Below are positions 56,802 to 64,000 of a stretch of 64,000 nt of DNA, piece after piece. The DNA comes from Plantago ovata (taxonomy: Eukaryota > Streptophyta > Magnoliopsida > Lamiales > Plantaginaceae), in the NCBI GenBank assembly GCA_028274465.1, contig CM051456.1, positions 89,142,753-89,206,752 on the forward strand, given 5' to 3'. The notes beneath the pieces were generated by a model. It was given only the letters and a program-made list of their open reading frames with translations, was not told the DNA's origin and ran no database searches. Position 1 is the first letter of the stretch. Every line of letters begins with the position of its first letter. The translations under genes and the position numbers were made by a program.

Positions 56802-57063
56802 GTCCCTGCAATAGTTTCTTGTTAAAGTTTTTGTTTGCTGATTCTTTGTTATCTATGCTTTCTTGTAAACTTCTGAATGATAACTTTCAGCAATGAATTC
56901 TTTTTTACTCTTATTGGTTTTTGATTATGCAACTTACTTATGCTTACTGTTTATTATTTCAAGTATGCTTGCACTAATCATCTGATTTATTCAACATCAG
57001 AAACCTCTAAAAGGGTAACAATTAATTTAGCCATGGATTGCTATCATCAAAAAGGGGGAAATT
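56802..57063 (+). other. Element A 3' untranslated region and polypurine tract
   Basis: A T-rich 240-bp stretch, then AAAAAGGGGGAAATT (57049-57063) directly against the 3' LTR. Confidence 0.85.
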
Positions 57064-58746
57064 TGTTAGGAAACTTGTAATTTTGATGAGCAATTAACCA
57101 TGCTAAATTAAGAACAGTCCAGTAACTAGTACTCTTAAGGTCCATAGGAATTTAGAATTTTAAGGACATTGTAAAAGAGGAACGTTTGCTGATGACTTAG
57201 ATAGGTGTTAGATAAGTTATTTCTTATGTGGATGACGTACTTTAATTTCTGTGAAGAAATTAATTTATTGACACATTTGCGTATGATGTATTTTATTTTC
57301 TGAAAAGAAAATATCTTATTGATGCTTAGCTTTGATGTATCTTATTTTCTGAAAAGAAAATGACCTATTGAAGCATTTGCTGAAGATGTATTTTGTTTAT
57401 TACAAACAAATTATTGAAGCAAATAAGAAACCGGTCAAAATCTTGAAGACTTTTGAAGATCTGAAGACTTGAAGACTTGAAGACTTGAAGATTGCTGAAG
57501 ACTGGTAAGGCACGTGTTGCTCAGAAAGTGAAATTTTCAGCAACAGCATTGCATAAGTGAAAATCTGAAAGACAGAGTAGGTTGTGCTTGCTGAAACTGA
57601 GAATGAACACTTGCTGATGACCATATGTGACCTCTTGCTGAATGTACGAGATTCTGCGCTCCAATGTTACTGTTTGAATTCTATTCAAATGTGCATTTAA
57701 TGCAAAGCTTACACGCGAAGGACACGAAGACTAGAAGACAAACAAAGGTTGCTGCTGAAAGTACAAAAGCAAGATAGTGACATGTTAAGGAACAAAAGCC
57801 TTAGGATTTGAAATTCAAACGGCTCCTTACTTGCACTATAAATAGAGGTCATCCGGCAAAGAGTTGAAATGTGTCAACAACGTGATCAAACTCTCACTTG
57901 TGCTTAAAATTCACAAACCTTCAAACACTCTTACTGCCATTGATCCGTTACAAGACTTAAAGCTTGAAAAAGCTACTTGTGAAGAAGTAGAACAAACTCG
58001 GCTAAGAAATTAGTTAAGTGTTCTTTCTTTCGAACAAGAACAAGTCTTGACACCAGAAACAATCAAACTTGTTTACTGCAAAGTATTCCAAGTTGTGTTT
58101 CTTAGATTACTTGTTGTAACTGAATAAGTTATAATTAAGTTATCTCACCCCAAAACTCGCTAACTGAAAATACACCCTTTCAGGCGTGATATTCAGGGGG
58201 AACTTAATCGAGCAAGCTTTTGCTGATTAAAAGTACCAAGTTTGGTGGAGAACAAGGTTGAGTTCTCTAGTTTAGGTTGGAGACAAAGCAAGTGTGCTTT
58301 GGTTTCTGTTGAATCGCTTTAGATAGGAGTTTGTAAGGAACCTCAATCATATCTTAGTGGATTCAGTCCTAGAAAGGACAAAGTGGATTAGTTGGGAGAT
58401 TACGCCACTCTCAGATACCACTCTAAAAGTGTTTGCGTGATTTACTTACTGCATTTAGCTTTCAGCAAATTATATCTGTTTGTACACAGTCACTCACATC
58501 ACTTGCTGAAACTCTTTACTTGCTGAAAAAGCACTTATCGTTTCAAAGACTTCCGCTCTCTGATTTTAAGTATCAGCAAACCAAGCTATTGTAAAGTAAC
58601 TTACGCTTGCTGAGAAAGTTAAGTATCAGCAACCTCATTACTGTAAAGTAATAAGTACTTGCTGAGAAAGTTTTAAACGACAAAAGTTTGAAAAGACTAT
58701 TCACCCCCCCCCTCTAGTCTTTTCTTGTTGTTTAAAGGGACCAACA
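57064..58746 (+). repeat. Element A 3' LTR
   Basis: 1683 bp, near-identical to 38682-40362. TATA box at 57837-57844, hairpin array at about 57242-57410. Ends GGGACCAACA. Confidence 0.95.
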
Positions 58747-58751
58747 GAATA
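58747..58751. repeat. TSD of element A (right copy, GAATA)
   Basis: Follows the 3' LTR; matches 38677-38681. Confidence 0.9.
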
Positions 58752-59059
58752 TAAGTTTCCAACTCCTAAGGCAGCCATCTCACTCACTAGAGTTGTGAAT
58801 CTGAACTTCAAGTCTCCCAGTGACTCATTTGCACCTTGTTTGAAGCGGAGGTATCAACCGTTTCTCCTAAGATAGTTTCCTTTCCAGCAGTATCTGTGGT
58901 TTTGTGAGGAAAACTTCTCTCAAGTTTAGTGATCTTGATAGGTCCATCATTTATGACAGTAACCATCTCATCACTAATGGCCTCAAGATGTAGCATCATG
59001 TTGTTTCGCCGTTTTTCATAGTTTGCCAGCTTCAGCAAGGGAGCATCTCCTAACGACAT
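58747..59059 (-). pseudogene. Element C gag, N-terminal part
   Basis: Start MSLGDAPLLKLANYEKRRNNMM at 59059, the same as the gag of element A. About 80 codons are open, then the frame is lost: A's acidic middle part is largely deleted and the sequence rejoins at the VSEMAALG segment near 58770. It is cut at 58747 by element A and continues at 38681. Confidence 0.85.
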
Positions 59060-59151
59060 CCTGTCAGCAAAAGACTACCAAACTGATCAAGTGATTTACG
59101 GAAAGCACCTAAGGGGATCTAGGTTCAGTACTGAAGGTTAAAGAACCTCCT

Positions 59152-59163
59152 GCTCTGATACCA
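59152..59163 (-). other. Element C primer binding site
   Basis: The minus strand reads TGGTATCAGAGC, two bases from the LTR end at 59166. Confidence 0.85.
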
Positions 59164-59165
59164 AT

Positions 59166-60676
59166 TGTTGGTCCCTTTAAACAACAAGAAATGACTAGAG
59201 GGGGGGTGAATAGTCTTTTCAAACTTTTCGTTGTTTAAAACTTTCTCAGCAAGTGCTTATTACTTTTCAGTAATGAGTTTGCTGGTACTTAACTTTCTCA
59301 GCAAGTACTTATTACTTTTCAGTAATGAGTTTGCTGATACTTAAAAACAGAGTGCGGAAGTCTTTTACAATAAGTGCTTTATAGTGAGCTAGTTTCAGCA
59401 AGTGAGGAGAGTGACAGTGTACGAGAAATGTAACTTGCTGAAAACTAAGTGCAGTAAAGTAAATCACACAAACACTTTTATAGTGGTATCTGAGAGTGGC
59501 GTAATCTCTCAACTAATCCACTTTGTCCTTTCTAGGACTGAATCCACTATGATAAGATGTGAGGTTCCTTACAAATCCTATCACTAATGATTCTTCATAA
59601 ACCAAAGCACACTTGCTTCGTTTCCAACCTAACTAGAGAACTGTAACCTTGTTCTCCACCAAACTTGGGACTTATAATCAGCAACACTATGCTTGATTAA
59701 TTCCCCCTGAATTTCACGCCTAAAAAGGGTGTTTATCAGTTAGAGAGGTTTGGGATGAGATCACTTGAGTATAACTTTTCAGCTATAACAAGTTATCTAA
59801 AGAAACACAACTTGTAATACTTTTCAGTAAGCAAGTTTGATTGTTTTTGGTGTCAAGACTTGTTCTTGTTTGAAAGAAAGAACACTTGACTAATTTCTTA
59901 GCCGTGAATGTTCTTCTTCACAAGTAGCTTGTGATTCAAGCTTAAGTCTTGAAACGGATCAATAGGCAGTAAAGAGTATAGAAGGATTTGAGTGTTTAAA
60001 GCACAAGTGAGAGTTTGATCACGTTGTTGACACCCCTTTCTACTCTTTCCTGATGACCTCTATTTATAGTGTCTCAAGGGAGACGTTTGAATTTCAAATT
60101 CTAAGGCTTTGTACCTTAAGATGTCACTATCTTGCTTTTGTACTTTCAACAGCGTCCTTCATTTGTCTTCTTGTCTTCATGTTCTTCGCGTGCCTACTTT
60201 GCATTTAATGTTTAGTTGAATCAAATTCAAATGTGAACGTTGGAGCCAAAATGCAAGTACTCTTCAGCAAGGAGGTCACATATGTTGTCCGCAAGTGGTC
60301 GATTTCAGTTTCAGCAAGCACAACCTACTCTGTCATATAGATTTTCACTTATGCAAGCTGTTGCTGAAATTCTCACTTTCTGAAGCAACATGTGCCTTTG
60401 TAGATACCTTTTTCAGAATTCTTCTAAGTCTTCAGTCTTCGAATCTTCAACTTTCTGAGCTGTTCTAGGTCTTCAATAGTTCGTTTGTAAAAACAAAGTA
60501 CATCATCAGCAAACGAAAGAACCTAACTTGTACCTACACTAAGTCTTGCAGCAAACGTTCCTCTTTTACAATGTCCTTAAAATTCTAAATTTCTATGGAC
60601 CTTAAGAGTACTAGTCACTGGACTTTCCTTAATTTAGCATGGTTAATTGCTCATCAAAATTACAAGTTTTCTAATA
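59166..60676 (-). repeat. Element C 5' LTR, shared with neighbour D
   Basis: 1511 bp, homologous to the A LTR but clearly diverged. The shorter length is largely explained by one hairpin unit (60480-60497) instead of four. The terminus TGTTAG is mutated to TATTAG. TATA box on minus at 60061-60068. It has internal Sirevirus sequence on both sides: gag and PBS on the left, ORF3 end and polypurine tract on the right. Confidence 0.85.
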
Positions 60677-61553
60677 AATTTCCCCCTTTTTTATGTTAGC
60701 AATCCATGGCTAAATTAATTGTTACCCTTATAGAGTTTCCTGATGTTGAATAAATCAGTTGATTAATGCAAACATACTTGAATAATAAAACAGTAAGCAT
60801 AAAGTAATTTGCATAATCAAGAACCAATAAGAGTAAAAAAGTTCATTGCTGATAGTTATCTTTTAGTAAGTTTACAAGAAAGTTCATAGATAACTAAAGT
60901 AATCAGCAAGCAAAACAAGGCTTTCCAAGGGACTAGTCTATTTCAGCAGAGGATTCTCTAAGAATCTCTTTTACACTCTTTTCAGCAAGAGTAGTGAATT
61001 CAACACAGTCCTTTTCGTAATCTTCAAGTAGTTTATGGACTCTCAGCAAGCACTGCATCATCCTCTTCTTGACATGCTTTGTGAACAGCCATTAGTGCTT
61101 TTATTCTTGAAGTAAACTCCTCAATATTTGGGAACGGCTCTAAAGAGGGAGCAAGTGAGTGGGCTTTGATTTCAGTGGCGATTTGAATCATCGTTTCTCA
61201 GCAAGCGACTTCTCTACATATCTCCTTCATCATTAACAAGAGATGCTGGAGGAATTTCTACCAACTTTGGTTAAGCTATCTTGGTCTTATCTTCGTCATT
61301 TGTTGAGAAGTCAGAAAGATCGTCTTCTTCAAAAGGTTCATCAAGGCCAGCAACCTGGACACCTAAATCCTTAGCCTCAGTCACTTTGGGTTGAGTGGTT
61401 GCTGAAGGCAACTCTTTGGACTCAACAACTGGAGTCTCACCAGTAGTAAGTGGAAGGGAGGAGTCTTCCTTGTTATTTACTCCTGAAGATTGAGCAATAT
61501 CAAGATGTTGAGTGTGTCTGTTGTGAATCTGTAGACTATTCTGTAATGCTATT
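60677..61553 (-). pseudogene. Element D: 3' end of another Sirevirus ORF3 with polypurine tract
   Basis: On the minus strand: ORF3 C-terminal sequence equivalent to about 54870-56800 of element A with large deletions, ending with the AEKSVREIL-like terminus near 60950, a T-rich 3' stretch and a purine tract (complement of TTTCCCCCTTTTTT at 60680) against the LTR. No long frame remains. Interrupted on the right by element H. Confidence 0.75.
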
Positions 61554-62829
61554 TGATGAATGTGTATTTTACACTTTCATTCGAGTCTTTTTCACCTATT
61601 TTAGCTATCCTCTATGTTAATTTAGCTATATTTTAGTACATTTTATTAGAATAGTGTCACGTTTCCCTTTAGATTTTATTTTACAGGTTTTGGTTGAAAT
61701 TCGAAGATTTCCGGGCAATTATATTGAAGTTGACAAGGAATTGGTGTTCCAGAAGACTATTCGGAGTATCTGAGGGTTTCCGGATAGGATTTGAAGTCTA
61801 GGGGCCGAATCTGGAGGTTAGAAGGCTACTAGAAGTCAGAAACCGAGTCCGAAAAGGTGAAAAAATCCAAAAACGCGTCGAAAACGCGGAATTCCGCGAG
61901 AAATACTCGAGGGCGAACCGCCGCACAGTGGGGCGAACCGCCCCGTGGTTTTTTCGGGGCCTATATATAGTGCTCAGTTTTTCTCCGAAAATCATATCTT
62001 TCCAGACCTACTTTCTCACCTCTCTCTATAGTTTTAGGTAGGAACTTCCCGGGGCCTGTCCTGGAAGTTCTGTAGCTTAGGGGATACTTTTTCATAGCAG
62101 ATTGGAGCTCGTAGGATCGCAATTCTTCGGAGATTGACAACCTTCGGTAACTTGTATCTTACAGTTTAATCTACTTATTTTATTTATCGTTCAATATATT
62201 TTCTTCTACGATTTCTATTGATTGCATGCCTATTATGAGTAGCTAAAGTTATCATTGGTGATAGTATGTGAATTCTTAGCGAAGGGAAGATAATCATGCT
62301 AATGGATATATCGCGCATTATACTCCGTGTCATTGCTTTATTTCGTTGATCAGTTGCAACCAAAATTCTCGTATGTTGTATTAATTATTATGCACAATTG
62401 GACACTTGTCGACCATCAGACCAATTATCTTCGTAGTGTTGAATAATTACGGAACACATTAGGACAATCGTGATTGACTTGTCAGACAAATTATCTTCGT
62501 AGTGCTTAATATTTGCAACAGGACACTAGATTGATTCAAAGATCTCTATGCAAGACCGAGGAATTTATGCATGATTATCGACCCGTTATGTTAAGAAGGA
62601 CCATACTATCACCAATCTCCATTATCTGCTAGAAACCCCCTATTGCTATCTGTCTGCTGTTTTATATTCTCTTGTTAAATAGATAAAGCTAGATATAGTC
62701 CTGAGAGAACGACACTCGAGTCATTCTACTGCTACACTACGGTTTTCGTTGTAGTTGTGGATTGCCTTTGGCTAATTACAAATTTATTTGATCCGTTCGC
62801 GTTGGAACACGACACCAGCGCGTTCATCA
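61554..62829 (+). repeat. Element H 5' LTR
   Basis: Same family as the F LTRs. Two GC-rich palindromic units at about 61911-61946. CTATATATAG at 61961. The last 40 bp differ from F, ending GCGTTCATCA. Confidence 0.85.
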
Positions 62830-62832
62830 AAA

Positions 62833-62850
62833 TGGCGCCGTTGCCGGGGA
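62833..62850 (+). other. Element H primer binding site (tRNA-Asp type)
   Basis: TGGCGCCGTTGCCGGGGA, identical to that of element F. Confidence 0.8.
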
Positions 62851-62998
62851 CTATACTCCTTTTTTCTGTTTAATTTGTTTATATTTTCAGCTTTAGATTC
62901 CTAATTCTATTAGTTTTAGTTTTCCTTTTTAATCTCTCTCTGATACTGCTTTCCTAGTCTGTTTCTAATCATCTTTCCTAGTCTGTTATAGATAGTGT

Positions 62999-64000
62999 AT
63001 GTCGCATACACGTTCTGCAGGAACACCGCTTGCTGATTCAATTACTGAGATCGACAGAGTCTACCACCAAAGAAGGCGACTACTCGAAAGGCGCGCACTA
63101 GAGGAAATAGAGGAAACCGATTTCTCTGAATCTCTACTTAGTCTTTTCAAGGAAATCGACGGAATGGCAGAAGCTAGACCACTGAAGGCATGGGTTCAAC
63201 CCACCAAGGATCGTATGAGGGGACCGGCGATTGTTCTTTCATCTGCAACCCGAGATCTGGAGATCAAGAACCACGCATTCCAACAACTTCCGAGGTTCTA
63301 TGGCTTATCAAGGGAAGATATCGATGATTTCGTCAACCAACTCCCACGACCCGGAGCTGACATAACAACGGATGAGTTGAGGATGAAGGTTTTTGCTATG
63401 GGACTTGGCGATAGAGCCAAGTCATGGCTGAGTTCTCTTCCAGCAGGCTCGCTGGACACTTGGGAAAAGGTTTTTTCAGCTTTCATGGAGAAATACTTCC
63501 CTCACACCTTGACTACCGCGCTTAAGGCGCAAATCACTGGATTCAAGCAGGACTATGATGAGACCATCTACACAGCGTTCGAGAGGTTCCAAGATCTCAC
63601 GAACAAGTGCCCTCACCATGGTTTTGAACTTTCCGACCTAGTCCAGGACAAACCTTCGAGAACCAACAAATGGTGGATTTCCAATGCCGAGACAATATTT
63701 GGGAGGAAACCGCAGAAGCCGTCTGGGCAGTTTTCGAAAGGCTTGCTAAGGGTTCGCAGAAGGACCCAAGAGCAATGGTTAGGAGACGTGGACCTGAAGC
63801 TCCACCGACTCAAGAAGCCCCTATGTATAGGGGGAATGGGGATCAATTCGAGTGCTTTACCAACGAATTGAAGCAAGTCCTCAAGAGCGCCACCGGAACA
63901 ACTGTTTCGAACGAAGTATGCCGAATATGCAAGAACTATGGGCATGGGGCTCATATGTGTAGATCGAAGCTGGCATACGATGATGGCAACTGGGCTCGAG
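62999..64000 (+). pseudogene. Element H gag, frameshifted, cut by window end
   Basis: Starts MSHTRSAGTPLADSI at 62999 and follows the F gag (LKAWVQPTKDRMRGP, AKSWLSSLPAGSLDTW, CPHHGFELSDLV). A short in-frame deletion removes about seven residues after GLSRED. A deletion of about 13 bp near 63647 shifts the frame, so the open stretch to 63871 ends in unrelated residues. The zinc knuckle CRICKNYGHGAHMC is still readable near 63919-63960 in the original frame. H has TGG where F has the premature TAG. Confidence 0.8.

Larger units (their letters stand above)
38682..58746 (+). mobile_element. Element A: young Sirevirus-like Ty1/copia element with long ORF3
   Basis: LTRs of 1681 and 1683 bp (38682-40362, 57064-58746) differ at roughly ten positions by eye. 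The element has a PBS, gag, pol in copia order, a 0.9-kb hairpin spacer, a post-pol ORF3 to 56801, a polypurine tract and the exact TSD GAATA. The extra ORF after pol and coiled-coil gag are the hallmarks of sireviruses. Coding is broken by several one-base indels, mostly in homopolymers. As assembled it is 20.1 kb, but a 100-N gap separates two copies of the same 4-5 kb; collapsing them gives about 15.6 kb. Confidence 0.9.
61554..64000 (+). mobile_element. Element H: F-family gag element, plus strand, continues past window
   Basis: 5' LTR (61554-62829, 1276 bp, TGATGAA...TTCATCA), tRNA-Asp-type PBS and gag, collinear with element F. It is inserted in the ORF3 remnant of D. Its left flank is CTATT; the right flank and 3' LTR are outside the window. 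Confidence 0.85.

Overview
This window is plant nuclear DNA, almost certainly from a flowering plant with a repeat-rich genome. I find no host gene. Nearly every base can be assigned to LTR retrotransposons nested inside one another. Evidence: tRNA-iMet and tRNA-Asp primer binding sites (PBS), Ty1/copia pol domains (protease, HHCC/DDE integrase, YVDD reverse transcriptase, RNase H), Ty3-type gag, TG...CA LTR termini and exact 5-bp target-site duplications (TSDs). The species cannot be named from sequence alone.

Layout. The oldest layer is element C, a minus-strand Sirevirus-like copia element. Its 5' LTR is at 59166-60676, and its body runs leftward in pieces to position 202. It has been split by: (i) element A, a younger plus-strand Sirevirus-like copia element (38682-58746, TSD GAATA), inside C's gag; (ii) element B, a minus-strand copia element (25194-35109, TSD TTTGG), inside C's pol; (iii) a 19-kb block (4200-23519) just before the pol stop codon, consisting of two miniature LTR elements (TRIM-1, TRIM-2) in opposite orientation around element E, a gag-only LTR element (4924-22838). 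E itself carries element F (5597-13834, minus, gag-protease only, TSD CTCCG) in its 5' LTR and a solo LTR G in its 3' LTR; (iv) LTR fragments at 1512-3168; (v) the end of another B-type LTR at 1-201. Right of C's LTR is the 3' end of a further Sirevirus copy D (60677-61553), cut by element H (61554 to the window end), a plus-strand relative of F.

How they work. A, B and C encode, or once encoded, gag-pol. E, F and H have gag (F also protease) but no visible reverse transcriptase or integrase, so they would depend on enzymes from elsewhere. A and C carry a very long third ORF after pol. It lacks an obvious signal peptide or membrane anchor, has several basic nuclear-localisation-like stretches, contains in-frame intron-like cassettes, and is preceded by its own TATA-like boxes.

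The most interesting unexplained structure is a recurring theme of serial hairpins whose stem sequences change on both sides together: a pol-ORF3 spacer array with a constant ACRGGNA loop in A and C; a four-unit array in A's LTRs; and a four-unit array plus three GC-rich hairpins in B's leader. A 100-N gap at 49505-49604 sits between two near-identical 4-5 kb stretches and is best read as an assembly overlap. Element A is therefore probably about 15.6 kb rather than 20 kb.
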